26,291 bases of DNA from an uncultured Collinsella sp. (lineage in GTDB: Bacteria; Actinomycetota; Coriobacteriia; Coriobacteriales; Coriobacteriaceae): positions 1 to 26,291 of the forward strand of contig CAAFEY010000097.1 of the NCBI GenBank assembly GCA_900761995.1, read 5' to 3'. How positions within the stretch are numbered: the stretch's first letter is position 1; each line of letters opens with the position of its first letter. The notes beneath the pieces were generated by a model. It did not search any database and had not been told where the DNA came from. It saw only the letters and a list, made by a program, of their open reading frames with translations. The position numbers were made by a program, and so were the translations under genes. Of this stretch, positions 7,002-15,338 are shown one piece after another.

Positions 7002-9746
7002 TTACTTGGCGTCGGCCCAGGTTATGCCGGTGCTGGCTTCGGCAATGAGGGGTACGCGGAGGCCTACTACGTGTTCCATGACGTCGCGGACCATGGTGGT
7101 TAGGCGCTCGACTTCGTTGACGGGGCACTCAAAGTCCAGTTCGTCGTGTACCTGCAAGATCATGTGGGCGGCAAAACCCTCTTCTTCCAGGCGGCGGCTT
7201 ACGCGGGCCATGGCGATCTTGATAATGTCGGCCGCGGTGCCCTGCATGGGATGGTTCATGGCCGTGCGCTCACCAAAGCCGCGGAGCTGTGGGTTTTTGG
7301 CCTTGAGCTCGGGAATATGGCGCCTGCGGCCGTACATGGTCTCGGCGTACCCCGTCTGCTTGGCTCGCGCCACCACATTGTCGAGGAACGTGCGCACGCC
7401 CGGGTAGGCCTCGTAGTAGCGATCAATCATGTCGCGCGCCTCGGCCATCGAGATGTGCAGCGACTGCGACAGTCCATAGGCCTGCTGGCCGTACACGATG
7501 CCAAAGTTCACGGCCTTGGCGCGGCTACGCAGGTCGGGTGTCACCTCGGACACCGGCACGCCAAATACGCGCGCGGCCGTCTCGGCATGGAAGTCCTCGC
7601 CCTCGTTGAAGGCGCGCACCAGGTGCTCGTCACCCGAAAGATGCGCGAGCAGGCGCAGCTCGATCTGCGAGTAGTCCACCGCCAAAAAGACGCTGCCCTC
7701 GCCCGCCGAGAACGCCGTCTTGACGGTACGCCCCAGCTCCGAGCGCGTCGGAATGTTTTGCAGATTGGGGTCGCTCGAAGACAAACGCCCCGTCGCGGTG
7801 ATGGTCTGGTTGTACGTGGTGTGCACACGCCCGTCACCACGGCGCAGCGGGCCCAGCGTGTCCAGATAGGTCGACTTAATCTTGGACTTCTCACGCCAGT
7901 CCAAAATCAGGCGCACGATCTCGTGGTCGCGGGCAAGGTCGCTCAGCACCTTGGCGTTGGTCGAATAGTAGCCGCGCTTGGTCTTTTTGAGGCCCTTGGT
8001 CGGAAGTCCCATAACATCAAACAGCACGTGCGAGAGTTGCATGGGGCTGCCGATGTTAAAGGTCTCGTCGCCGGCCAGGTCGCGAATGCTGCGCTCGACC
8101 TCGGCAATCTGGGTCGCCAGGCCCTCGGACAGACTGTGCAGGCGGTCGGGGTCCACGAGCATGCCCGCGCGCTCCATCTTGGCAAGCACCGGCACGAGCG
8201 GCATCTCGATCCCATCGAACACGTTGGCGGCGTTCTCGCGGGCCATGCGGTCACGCAGCGGTGCAACCAGCGCCAGCGTCAAGGCCGCCGTGCGAGCGGC
8301 GGGCGCAGGAGCGTCCTCGCCAGCACCCTCTGCGCCGCGCGCCGCAGGCAACGCCATCTGCAGATACGTATCGGCCAGATACACCTCGTCAAACTCGGAG
8401 CGGTCGGAATCCAACAGGTAGGCGGCAACAACGGTATCGAAGATGCGCGTGGAATCGACTGCCAGCGGATCCATGAGCTCGAGCTCAGAAGAATCGATGG
8501 GCGAAAGCTCATGCAGAAGCGCCTTCATATCCGGGCTCGCCGCACGGCCTTCCATAAACAGACGCGCGAGCACGCCGGCAATCACGCCGTGGGCGAAGTT
8601 GAAGTCCTCAACCTCAGCCGCCGCACCGCTGTCGCCCTCCTCGAGCGCAAACAGGCCCTTGGACGTCGCCAACCACAACGTGCGCGTCAGCCCAAAGAGC
8701 GCGCCCTCTTCCTTATCATCGTCCACCACGGCGGCGACCCACTCGCCGGCATCAATCACGCGGGAGACCTCAGCCGCAACGGCACCAAGCGCGCCAGCAT
8801 CGCCGGCGGCTGCGCGCAAAACGGCGGGAATCTCAAACGTGCTGGCAGCTGCCCCGCCCTCGCCGCCGATCAGCGCCAAGAAACGGTTCTGCATGGCGGT
8901 GATACCAAGCGTACCCAGCGCCGCAGAAACTTCATCGGCGGAAAACGCTGGGAAGGACGTCGCCTCAAAATCGAGCTCAACGGGTGCATCGGTGCGGATG
9001 GTCGCCACCTTACGGCTCAGCAGCGCGTCGTCGATGTGTGCGCGCAGGTTTTCTCCCATCTTGCCCTTGACCTCGTCGGCGTGTGCGATGACCTCATCCA
9101 GGCTACCGTACTGCGCAATGAGCGCACTCGCCTTTTTGGGGCCGATGCCCGGCACGCCGGGGATGTTGTCGGACGTGTCGCCCTTCAGACCATAAAAGTC
9201 GGGCACGAGCGCCGGCGTGATGCCGTGATACAGATCGTCCACGCTCTCGGGCGTCATGATCGCCACGTCGGACAGGCCCTTGCGGGTCGAGACCACGTTA
9301 ACGTGCTCGGTCACGAGCTGATACATATCGCGATCACCGGTCACCAGCAGCATGTCGCAGCCGGCCTCCTCACCCAAGCGCGCCATGGTTCCCAGGATAT
9401 CGTCGCCTTCCCAGCCCTCGGACTGCAAAATGGGCACGTTGAGCGCGGCGAGCAGCTCCTTGATCATGGGGAACTGCGCGTGCAGGTCGGGATCCATGGG
9501 CGGGCGCTGCGCCTTGTACTGCGGCAGCATCTCCATACGCACGCGCGGCTTGCCCTTGTCAAACGCCACGACAACGCCGTCGGGATTAAAGGCATCGATC
9601 ATCTTGAGGAACATGTTCAGAAAACCAAAGATCGCGTTGGTGGGGCGACCGTCCGGCGCGTTCATGGTCGGCGGCACGGCGTGGAAGGCGCGATGCATGA
9701 GCGAGTTGCCGTCGATGACGGCAAAGGTACGGCGCTTTTCAGACAT
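7002..9746 (-). CDS. polA: DNA polymerase I
   Basis: This 914-residue polymerase fills gaps, removes RNA primers and serves repair. Residues 1-290 form the 5' nuclease, with acidic ligands at Asp12, Asp63, Asp115/116, Asp138/140 and Asp190/193 and the helix-hairpin-helix GVPGIGPKKAS. Residues 320-500 are a degenerate 3'-5' exonuclease domain. The usual DxE and other metal-binding acids are absent (VAAVVDDDKEEG replaces the first motif), so proofreading is predicted lost, as in many Actinobacteria and Bacillus. Residues 520-914 are the polymerase: motif A DYSQIELR (Asp691), motif B RAKAVNFGIVYG (742-753) and motif C HDE (867-869). The start follows GAGG; the frame extends 13 codons further, but MSEKRRTFAVIDG is the normal beginning. 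Several A-ending codons occur in the last 35 codons. Confidence 0.97.
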   Translation of the reverse strand: MSEKRRTFAVIDGNSLMHRAFHAVPPTMNAPDGRPTNAIFGFLNMFLKMIDAFNPDGVVVAFDKGKPRVRMEMLPQYKAQRPPMDPDLHAQFPMIKELLAALNVPILQSEGWEGDDILGTMARLGEEAGCDMLLVTGDRDMYQLVTEHVNVVSTRKGLSDVAIMTPESVDDLYHGITPALVPDFYGLKGDTSDNIPGVPGIGPKKASALIAQYGSLDEVIAHADEVKGKMGENLRAHIDDALLSRKVATIRTDAPVELDFEATSFPAFSADEVSAALGTLGITAMQNRFLALIGGEGGAAASTFEIPAVLRAAAGDAGALGAVAAEVSRVIDAGEWVAAVVDDDKEEGALFGLTRTLWLATSKGLFALEEGDSGAAAEVEDFNFAHGVIAGVLARLFMEGRAASPDMKALLHELSPIDSSELELMDPLAVDSTRIFDTVVAAYLLDSDRSEFDEVYLADTYLQMALPAARGAEGAGEDAPAPAARTAALTLALVAPLRDRMARENAANVFDGIEMPLVPVLAKMERAGMLVDPDRLHSLSEGLATQIAEVERSIRDLAGDETFNIGSPMQLSHVLFDVMGLPTKGLKKTKRGYYSTNAKVLSDLARDHEIVRLILDWREKSKIKSTYLDTLGPLRRGDGRVHTTYNQTITATGRLSSSDPNLQNIPTRSELGRTVKTAFSAGEGSVFLAVDYSQIELRLLAHLSGDEHLVRAFNEGEDFHAETAARVFGVPVSEVTPDLRSRAKAVNFGIVYGQQAYGLSQSLHISMAEARDMIDRYYEAYPGVRTFLDNVVARAKQTGYAETMYGRRRHIPELKAKNPQLRGFGERTAMNHPMQGTAADIIKIAMARVSRRLEEEGFAAHMILQVHDELDFECPVNEVERLTTMVRDVMEHVVGLRVPLIAEASTGITWADAK

Positions 9747-9854
9747 ATTGAATACCTCGCTTTGGGCTGGGCACGGTTTGCTCACACCAGTTTACACGCT
9801 CCCCGCCCCGCGGCCACCGCACATCAGGCTTCCCTGCCGCCGCGGGCCCGCGCG

Positions 9855-9863
9855 TGATACGAT
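9855..9863 (+). promoter_or_regulatory. candidate extended -10 promoter of the M18 aminopeptidase gene
   Basis: TGATACGAT gives an extended -10 (TG plus TACGAT) 50 bases before the start codon. No good -35 is seen 16-18 bases upstream, where the DNA is very GC-rich. Extended -10 promoters can do without one. Confidence 0.35.
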
Positions 9864-9912
9864 GGCTCACGGTACATCAACCAGCACGATCGATCCGAAA
9901 GGAGCCTGCGTC

Positions 9913-11310
9913 ATGGAGCGTCCCTGCGCATGGAAAAAGTACACGCCACAGCAGATCGAGGAGCTCGAGGAGCTTTGCCGCGGCTATAAGCAGTTTTTGA
10001 GTGAGAACAAGACCGAGCGCCTGTGCGTCAAGGCCGGTATCAAGATGGCCGAGGAGGCGGGCTACGTCAATCTGGAGACCGTGATCGCCGAGGGCCGCGC
10101 GCTCAAGGCCGGCGACAAGGTGTACGCCGCCAACCACGGCAAGGACCTCATGCTCGTCAACCTGGGCACCGCCCCGCTCGAGCAGGGCTTTAACATCCTG
10201 GGCGCCCACGTGGACTCGCCGCGCCTGGACCTCAAGCAGAACCCCGCCTTCGAGGCCGGCGACATGGCTTATCTCGACACGCACTACTATGGCGGCGTCA
10301 AGAGCTACCACTGGGTTGCTTCCCCGCTCGCACTCGTGGGCGTCATCTGCAAAAAGGACGGCACCACCGTCGACATCAACATCGGTGACAAGGCCGACGA
10401 CCCGGTCTTTACCATCTCCGACCTGCTGATCCACCTCTCAAGCGAGCAGATGGCCAAGCCCGCCAAGGACGCCGTCGACGCCGAGATCCTCGACGTGATC
10501 GTGGGCGGCCGCCCCGTCAAGTTTGACGAGGACGACAAGGACGCTCCCAAGGAGCCCGTCAAGCAGATGTTCCTGGATATCCTCAAGGAGCAGTACGACG
10601 TCGAGGAGGAGGACTTCCTCTCCGCCGAGATCGAGGTCGTGCCCGCCGGCCCCGCCCGTGACATGGGCCTCGACCGCTCCATGATTCTGGGCTATGGCCA
10701 CGACGACCGTGTCTGCGCCTATCCGTCCATGCTCGCCCAGATCAACGTCGCCAACGTGGAGCGCACGAGCATCACACTCATCGTCGACAAGGAGGAGATC
10801 GGTTCCGTGGGTGCCACCGGCATGACGAGCCGCTTCTTCGAGAACACCGTCGCCGAGATCATGACGCTCGCCGGCGAGGATAGCCCGCTGGCCCTGCGCC
10901 GCGCGCTCGCCCGCAGCCGCATGCTCTCCTCCGACGTGTCCGCCGGCTTCGACCCGGGCTACGCCGGCAAGTTCGAAACCAAGAACGCAGCCTTTATGGG
11001 TCGCGGCCTGTGCTTTAACAAGTACACGGGCAGCCGCGGCAAGGGCGGCTCTAACGACGCCGACGCCGAGTATGTGGCCCTCATCCGCGACATCATGGAC
11101 GAGGCCGGCGTGGACTTCCAGACCTGCGAGCTCGGTCGCGTCAACGCGGGCGGCGGCGGCACCATCGCATACATCATGGCTAAGTACGGCATGAACGTCA
11201 TCGACTCTGGCGTTGCCGTCCTGTCCATGCACGCCCTGTGGGAGGTCGCTAACAAGGCCGATATCTACGAGGCCTATCGCGGCTATAAGGCCTTCATCGA
11301 GCGCGCGTAA
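9913..11310 (+). CDS. M18 family zinc aminopeptidase
   Basis: This 465-residue cytoplasmic metallopeptidase of family M18 (aminopeptidase I / aspartyl aminopeptidase type) removes N-terminal residues from peptides. The expected two-zinc site can be read in order: His99 in GAHVDSPRLD, Asp264 in GHDDRV, Glu294/Glu295 in DKEEIGS, Asp341 in SSDVSAGFDP, and His440 in SMHALWE. The Glu of DKEEIG is the general base. Insert residues 200-240 are rich in Asp, Glu and Lys. The ATG at 9913 follows AAAGGAG at 8-9 bases. The frame is open far upstream, antisense to polA, and that extension is rejected. The length is typical. The gene is divergent from polA and followed by a hairpin element and yaaA. Preference for acidic versus neutral residues cannot be assigned. 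Confidence 0.94.
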   Translation: MERPCAWKKYTPQQIEELEELCRGYKQFLSENKTERLCVKAGIKMAEEAGYVNLETVIAEGRALKAGDKVYAANHGKDLMLVNLGTAPLEQGFNILGAHVDSPRLDLKQNPAFEAGDMAYLDTHYYGGVKSYHWVASPLALVGVICKKDGTTVDINIGDKADDPVFTISDLLIHLSSEQMAKPAKDAVDAEILDVIVGGRPVKFDEDDKDAPKEPVKQMFLDILKEQYDVEEEDFLSAEIEVVPAGPARDMGLDRSMILGYGHDDRVCAYPSMLAQINVANVERTSITLIVDKEEIGSVGATGMTSRFFENTVAEIMTLAGEDSPLALRRALARSRMLSSDVSAGFDPGYAGKFETKNAAFMGRGLCFNKYTGSRGKGGSNDADAEYVALIRDIMDEAGVDFQTCELGRVNAGGGGTIAYIMAKYGMNVIDSGVAVLSMHALWEVANKADIYEAYRGYKAFIERA

Positions 11311-11324
11311 CCAACCCTTCATCA

Positions 11325-11389
11325 GTTGCGGTGAAATACAGACTAAACTGGCCCATAAACGGCCAAAACAGACCGTATTCCACCGCAAC
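11325..11389 (+). repeat. 65-nt two-level hairpin element A
   Basis: GTTGCGGTGAAATAC (11325-11339) pairs with GTATTCCACCGCAAC (11375-11389), 14 of 15 positions. In the centre GGCC/GGCC can form a small inner hairpin around CATAAAC. TTCCTTTTTGG follows the right arm, so it can act as a terminator for the aminopeptidase gene. It ends 24 bases before yaaA and close to its ribosome binding site. A second element of identical length and layout lies after thiD at 15339-15403. Confidence 0.75.
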
Positions 11390-11413
11390 TTCCTTTTTGG
11401 CAGAGGAGAGTCC

Positions 11414-12223
11414 ATGCTGCAGGTCGTCATTTCGCCCGCCAAGCAGATGCGCGCGGCCCAAGATGCTTTTGAAGTCCTGGGCATTCCACCCTTTGCGCGC
11501 GAGACGGCTCGCCTCCACCGCGCACTGCTAGATATCGAGCGGAATGAAGGCAGCGACAGCCTGCAGGCGCTATGGAACGTGAGTGACAAACTGCTGGGGC
11601 CTTGCCTCAACACCCTGCATGAGTTCGGGCCCATCCTGAAAAACGGCGATCTCGACAATCCCGCACTCGCCTGTCACCTCTCCCCTGCCGTCATGTCCTA
11701 CCACGGCATTCAATACCAGAGCATGGCACCCGAGGTGATGGGTTCCGCGCAGCTCGCATGGCTGCAAAGCCACCTGTGGATCCTCTCTGGCCTCTACGGG
11801 TGCGTTCGCCCCTTTCATGCCGTCGAACCATATCGGCTGGAGATGGGCGCGAAGCTCGCCGTTGACGATGCCCGAGACCTCTATGCGTTTTGGAGCGACA
11901 AGCTCGCGCGGGCTATCGCCCCGGCAGGCTCAAACACCACGATCGTCAACCTCGCCAGCGTAGAGTACGCCAAAGCCGTTCTGCCCCATCTCGCGGGCGA
12001 CGCCACGGTCGTCACGTGCCTCTTTGGCGAAGGCATCCGCAACGGCAAGCCCATCCAGCGCTCGACCGCCAGCAAAAAGGCACGTGGTTCCATGGTGCGC
12101 TGGATGGCAGAAAACAAGCTCGAGGATGTAAGCGGGCTCACCGCGTTTGACGTTGGTTATCGTCACTTTCCCGAGCTTTCAAATAAGAACACTTTGGTCT
12201 TCCTGAACGAACAGACCTTGTAG
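11414..12223 (+). CDS. yaaA: YaaA-family peroxide stress protein
   Basis: This 269-residue protein belongs to the YaaA/DUF328 (UPF0246) family. In E. coli, YaaA binds DNA and lowers free intracellular iron during hydrogen peroxide stress. Family landmarks are visible: MLQVVISPAKQM at the N-terminus, LWILSGLYGCVRPF in the middle, EPYRLEMGAKL, IVNLASVEYAKAV, and KKARGSMVRWMAENKL near the end. These align in order with E. coli YaaA. The ATG at 11414 follows GAGGAGAG, and the family begins at this methionine. The 65-nt hairpin just upstream probably separates it from the aminopeptidase transcript. The gene converges on a membrane-protein gene 40 bases away. The molecular mechanism in this organism is inferred only from the family. 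Confidence 0.93.
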   Translation: MLQVVISPAKQMRAAQDAFEVLGIPPFARETARLHRALLDIERNEGSDSLQALWNVSDKLLGPCLNTLHEFGPILKNGDLDNPALACHLSPAVMSYHGIQYQSMAPEVMGSAQLAWLQSHLWILSGLYGCVRPFHAVEPYRLEMGAKLAVDDARDLYAFWSDKLARAIAPAGSNTTIVNLASVEYAKAVLPHLAGDATVVTCLFGEGIRNGKPIQRSTASKKARGSMVRWMAENKLEDVSGLTAFDVGYRHFPELSNKNTLVFLNEQTL

Positions 12224-12263
12224 GACCACCGCTACTTTTGAATGTGCTGCCTAGGCACGGCGT

Positions 12264-12779
12264 CTATTCCGCCAAGCCGTCGGCTTTGGCAACTTCGTTT
12301 GTCGAGCCATCTTGGTAGGTAATCTTAACGTGCTCTACCTCGGACACCGCAACACCCGATGGGGGCTCCAAGCGCCATTCCGTCAGCGCGATATCCATAG
12401 TCGTAGGCACGTCGCCCTGATTCTTGAGCTTCACCGTCAGCGTTTTGAGCGCCGCATCATACGTCACGCGTTCGATTTCTTCGCCCGGAATAGACCCGCC
12501 GCTCAACTGCAGCTGCACAAACTCGTCTCGCGGATACCAATAGTCGCCCGGCGCGGCAACGGTATTGCCGCCCGTAACCTTCACTGTCATGATCGGCAGG
12601 GCATCGTCGGCCTCGAACTCCCATGCAGCGCCGCCGTGACCGCCAAACGTCCAGATACAAAAGGCAATCACCAGCACGGCAAGCACCGCAAAACCAATCG
12701 CGACAAGGCCATGGTGCGCACGGCTTTCCTCGGCCGATACATCCCATTGCGTCTCTCGATATAGATGCTTGTCTTCCAT
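12264..12779 (-). CDS. single-pass membrane protein of unknown function
   Basis: This 171-residue protein has a short polar N-terminus (MEDKHLYRETQWDVSAEE) and one hydrophobic helix at about residues 25-45 (LVAIGFAVLAVLVIAFCIW). An exported C-terminal domain of about 120 residues follows, likely beta-rich. That domain has alternating polar/hydrophobic stretches such as ERVTYDAALKTLTVKLKNQG, which suggests an Ig-like or FxLD-type fold; this is inference. I do not recognise a family. The ATG at 12779 follows GGGGAGG. A much longer frame runs on antisense to thiC and is rejected as a shadow. The gene is divergent from the TPP riboswitch of thiC, so the two promoters share about 70 bases, but no functional link to thiamine is shown. 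Confidence 0.75.
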   Translation of the reverse strand: MEDKHLYRETQWDVSAEESRAHHGLVAIGFAVLAVLVIAFCIWTFGGHGGAAWEFEADDALPIMTVKVTGGNTVAAPGDYWYPRDEFVQLQLSGGSIPGEEIERVTYDAALKTLTVKLKNQGDVPTTMDIALTEWRLEPPSGVAVSEVEHVKITYQDGSTNEVAKADGLAE

Positions 12780-12804
12780 GTTCGCCTCCCCACAGGCACG
12801 CTCG

Positions 12805-12835
12805 TTAGGCCAATCGTACCCATTCGAGCTATACT
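12805..12835 (+). promoter_or_regulatory. candidate promoter of the thiC riboswitch transcript
   Basis: TATACT (12830-12835) is a good -10 placed about 15 bases before the riboswitch. TTAGGC 19 bases upstream is only a weak -35. The position fits a transcript that begins just before the aptamer's first stem. Confidence 0.4.
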
Positions 12836-12848
12836 TGAGCCCATTACA

Positions 12849-12942
12849 TAAACGGGGAGCTTGCAGGACAAGACGGCAGGCTGAGACTGGGCGCGCCCGC
12901 CCTGACCCGCAAACCTGATATGGGTAATGCCAACGAAGGGAG
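12849..12942 (+). promoter_or_regulatory. TPP (THI-box) riboswitch
   Basis: The conserved blocks appear in order: CGGGGAGC at the 5' side, GGCTGAGA (12889-12896), ACCCGCAAACCTGAT with the TGACCC turn, then ATGGGTAATGCCAACG and AAGGGA. They match the thiamine pyrophosphate aptamer, with a variable P3 arm (CTGGGCGCGCCCG). The final AAGGGAG is also the ribosome binding site of thiC, 8 bases before its ATG. Ligand binding would therefore hide the binding site and block translation, which makes translational control the likely mode. No intrinsic terminator lies between aptamer and gene. Confidence 0.95.
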
Positions 12943-12950
12943 CCGTGCCA

Positions 12951-14285
12951 ATGAGCACACAGACCGAGCCCAAGCTCGTCACGCAAATCGACTTCGCCCG
13001 CGCCGGGCAGATCACGCCGCAGATGAAGGAAGTCGCCGAGCGCGAGCATCGCGACCCCGAGTACATCCGCGAGCGCGTGGCCGACGGCCGCATCGCCATT
13101 CCCGCCAACATCGTGCACATCAAAAAAGGCATGCGCGCCTTTGGTGTCGGCGAGGGCCTGTCTACTAAGGTCAACGTCAACCTGGGCATCTCGGGCGATA
13201 AAGCCGATGCCGCCGAGGAATGGAAGAAGGTCAAGATCGCCGAGGACTTTGGCGCCGACGCCATCATGGACCTTTCCAACTCGGGCAAGACGCGCCAGTT
13301 CCGCCAGCAGCTCATCGACGAGACGCCGCTCATGGTGGGCACCGTCCCCATGTACGACGCCATCGGCTACATGGAAAAGCCGCTGGTCAAGCTGACCAAG
13401 GACGACCTGTTCGAGGTCGTGTGCGCGCACGCCGAGGATGGCGTGGACTTTATGACCATCCACTGCGGCATCAACAAGTCGGTCACCAAGACCTTTAAGG
13501 AGACCGGCCGCCTGATGAACATCGTCAGTCGCGGCGGCTCGCTGCTGTTTGGCTGGATGGAGGTCACCGGCAACGAAAACCCCTTCTACGAGTACTTTGA
13601 CGAGCTGCTCGAGATTTGCCACGAGTACGACGTGACGATTTCGCTCGGCGACTCCTGCCGTCCGGGCTGCCTCTACGACTCCAACGATGCCACCGAGACC
13701 GCTGAGATGATCGAGCTGGGCAAGCTGTGCAAGCGCGCTTGGGCCGCCGGCGTCCAGGTCATGGTCGAGGGCCCGGGTCACATGGCGCTCGACGAGATCG
13801 CCGCCAACATGAAACTGCAGAAGCGCCTGTGCCACAATGCCCCGTTCTATGTGCTCGGGCCGCTGGTGACCGATATCGGCGTGGGTTACGACCACATCAC
13901 CGCTGCCATCGGCGGCGCCATCTCCGCCAGCTCCGGTGCCGACTTCCTGTGCTACGTGACGCCGGCCGAGCACCTGTGCCTGCCCAACGCCCAGGACGTG
14001 CTCGATGGCCTCATGGCCACTAAGATTGCCGCGCACGCCGCCGATATCGCCAAGAAGGTGCCGCACGCCCGCGACATGGACGACAAGATGGGCCAGGCAC
14101 GCCGCAAGCTCGACTGGGATGCCATGTGGAAGTGTGCTCTCGACCCGGTCACCGGCAAGAAACGCTACGAAGAATCCCCCGCCGCCACCGAGGGCACCTG
14201 CACCATGTGCGGCAAGATGTGCGCCGTCCGCACCGTTAACAAGGTGTTCGAAGGCACGACGATCGACCTCGGCATGGAGGACTAA
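12951..14285 (+). CDS. thiC: phosphomethylpyrimidine synthase
   Basis: This 444-residue non-canonical radical SAM enzyme converts aminoimidazole ribotide to HMP phosphate, the pyrimidine half of thiamine. The three cluster cysteines are Cys417, Cys420 and Cys424 in CTMCGKMC, a CX2CX3C spacing. Many proteobacterial ThiC use CX2CX4C. The barrel motifs DLSNSGKTRQFR, GTVPMYDAIGY, FMTIHCGI, SLGDSCRPGC and VEGPGHMALDEI are intact. At 444 residues this is the short form, lacking the extra N-terminal domain of the roughly 630-residue E. coli protein. The ATG at 12951 is preferred over an in-frame ATG at 12927 because the latter lies inside the riboswitch. It is regulated by the TPP riboswitch and followed by thiD. 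Confidence 0.97.
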   Translation: MSTQTEPKLVTQIDFARAGQITPQMKEVAEREHRDPEYIRERVADGRIAIPANIVHIKKGMRAFGVGEGLSTKVNVNLGISGDKADAAEEWKKVKIAEDFGADAIMDLSNSGKTRQFRQQLIDETPLMVGTVPMYDAIGYMEKPLVKLTKDDLFEVVCAHAEDGVDFMTIHCGINKSVTKTFKETGRLMNIVSRGGSLLFGWMEVTGNENPFYEYFDELLEICHEYDVTISLGDSCRPGCLYDSNDATETAEMIELGKLCKRAWAAGVQVMVEGPGHMALDEIAANMKLQKRLCHNAPFYVLGPLVTDIGVGYDHITAAIGGAISASSGADFLCYVTPAEHLCLPNAQDVLDGLMATKIAAHAADIAKKVPHARDMDDKMGQARRKLDWDAMWKCALDPVTGKKRYEESPAATEGTCTMCGKMCAVRTVNKVFEGTTIDLGMED

Positions 14286-14376
14286 CTCGTCACCGGAGCC
14301 ACAATCGGTAACATGGTGTTCGTCAATTGTTGACGTGTGAACATTTGCTTGCATTTGCGTAAAGATTGCATCGCCC

Positions 14377-14406
14377 GCCCGGGTTCGACATAGAGTCGGC
14401 CCGGGC
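14377..14406 (+). terminator. hairpin after thiC
   Basis: GCCCGGG pairs with CCCGGGC, with an inner TCGAC/GTCGG extension and loop ATAGA. ATCTTTAT follows, a modest T tract. It lies about 90 bases after the thiC stop and before a candidate thiD promoter. It could end thiC transcription or only reduce read-through. Confidence 0.55.
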
Positions 14407-14411
14407 ATCTT

Positions 14412-14417
14412 TATAAT
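14412..14417 (+). promoter_or_regulatory. candidate -10 box of thiD
   Basis: A consensus TATAAT lies 46 bases before the thiD start and just after the thiC hairpin. The nearest -35-like TTCGAC (14384-14389) is 22 bases away, too far for a normal promoter, so this is tentative. Confidence 0.3.
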
Positions 14418-14463
14418 GCTGGCTTATAGACCCATTTGATTCCGACCGAACAAGGGAGCGAAC

Positions 14464-15294
14464 ATGGATCGCAGTAAGGTACCTGCCGTTCTATCCATCG
14501 CAGGATCCGATTCCAGCGGTGGCGCCGGCATTCAGGCCGACATCAAGACCATCACGGCGCACCGCCTGTATGCCGAGACGGCCATCACCGCCATCACCGC
14601 ACAGAACACCCTGGGCGTCACCGCCGTGCAGAACATCTCCCCGGATATTGTCGCGGCGCAGATCGATGCCGTTTTTGACGATATCCGCCCCAAAGCCGTC
14701 AAGATTGGCATGGTTTCCTCTGCCGAGATTATCGATGTTATCGCCGACCGCCTGAGCTCCTGGAACGCGACAAACGTGGTCGTCGACCCCGTCATGGTAG
14801 CCACCTCGGGCGCACGGCTGATTGCCGAAGATGCCGCCGAGGCGCTCACCCGCCGCCTGTTCCCGCTAGCGACGGTTATCACGCCCAATATTCCCGAGGC
14901 CATGGCCCTGCTTGACTACGAGGTCGACTCCGAGCGCACACAGCAAAATGCTGCCATGCTCCTCACCCGCCGCTTTGGTTGCGCATCCCTCGTTAAGGGT
15001 GGGCATCTTGTCAACGAGGCCAACGATGTATTGGCCGAACCCGCGCCACTCGATGACGAGGGCAACCATCTGGGCGATCCGCTCACCACGTGGTTCCGCC
15101 ACAAGCGCATCGAGACCGACAACACACACGGCACCGGCTGCACGCTTTCGTCCGCCATCGCCTGCGCGCTGGCCCAGGGCATGGATCTTGCCGATGCCGT
15201 CAACGCCGGCAAGGCATACCTGACAGGCGCTCTGGCCGCCGGCCTGAACATGGGCAAAGGCTCCGGCCCTGTCAACCACATGTGGCAGTACTAA
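14464..15294 (+). CDS. thiD: hydroxymethylpyrimidine/phosphomethylpyrimidine kinase
   Basis: This 276-residue ribokinase-fold enzyme phosphorylates HMP and HMP phosphate to HMP pyrophosphate, the step after ThiC. The N-terminal GSDSSGGAGIQAD (residues 14-26) is the pyrimidine/phosphate signature. VVVDPVMVATSGARL and ITPNIPEA are standard ThiD blocks, and HGTGCT (222-227) holds the anion hole and the Cys226 position. The ATG at 14464 follows AAGGGAG. It lies 178 bases after thiC on the same strand, with a hairpin and possible promoter between, so it may be both co-transcribed and separately transcribed. No riboswitch is seen directly before it. Some ThiD homologues are pyridoxal kinases; the thiC neighbour argues for the thiamine role. 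Confidence 0.95.
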   Translation: MDRSKVPAVLSIAGSDSSGGAGIQADIKTITAHRLYAETAITAITAQNTLGVTAVQNISPDIVAAQIDAVFDDIRPKAVKIGMVSSAEIIDVIADRLSSWNATNVVVDPVMVATSGARLIAEDAAEALTRRLFPLATVITPNIPEAMALLDYEVDSERTQQNAAMLLTRRFGCASLVKGGHLVNEANDVLAEPAPLDDEGNHLGDPLTTWFRHKRIETDNTHGTGCTLSSAIACALAQGMDLADAVNAGKAYLTGALAAGLNMGKGSGPVNHMWQY

Positions 15295-15300
15295 ATAGCC

Positions 15301-15329
15301 AGTAACCTGCCAAAAAGAGACAGGCTACT
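15301..15329 (+). terminator. weak hairpin after thiD
   Basis: AGTA-CCTG (15301-15309) can pair with CAGG-TACT (15321-15329) with one internal mismatch, 6 bases after the thiD stop. The tail TTGCACC is not a T tract. The stronger element at 15339-15403 follows directly and may be the real end of the transcript. Confidence 0.3.
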
Positions 15330-15338
15330 TTGCACCAA

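Noticed and set aside
7146..9857. 903-codon plus-strand frame opposite polA
   Set aside because: It is a shadow of polA, whose polymerase motifs are unmistakable; the plus-strand translation is His/Arg-rich and unrelated to any family.
14381..14400. GGGTTCGACATAGAG looked like a tRNA T-arm
   Set aside because: No acceptor, D or anticodon arms fit around it; it is part of the thiC hairpin.
12780..14408. Long minus-strand frame continuing upstream of the membrane-protein gene, opposite thiC and its riboswitch
   Set aside because: It is the antisense shadow of thiC. The real minus-strand gene starts at 12779 with a good ribosome binding site.
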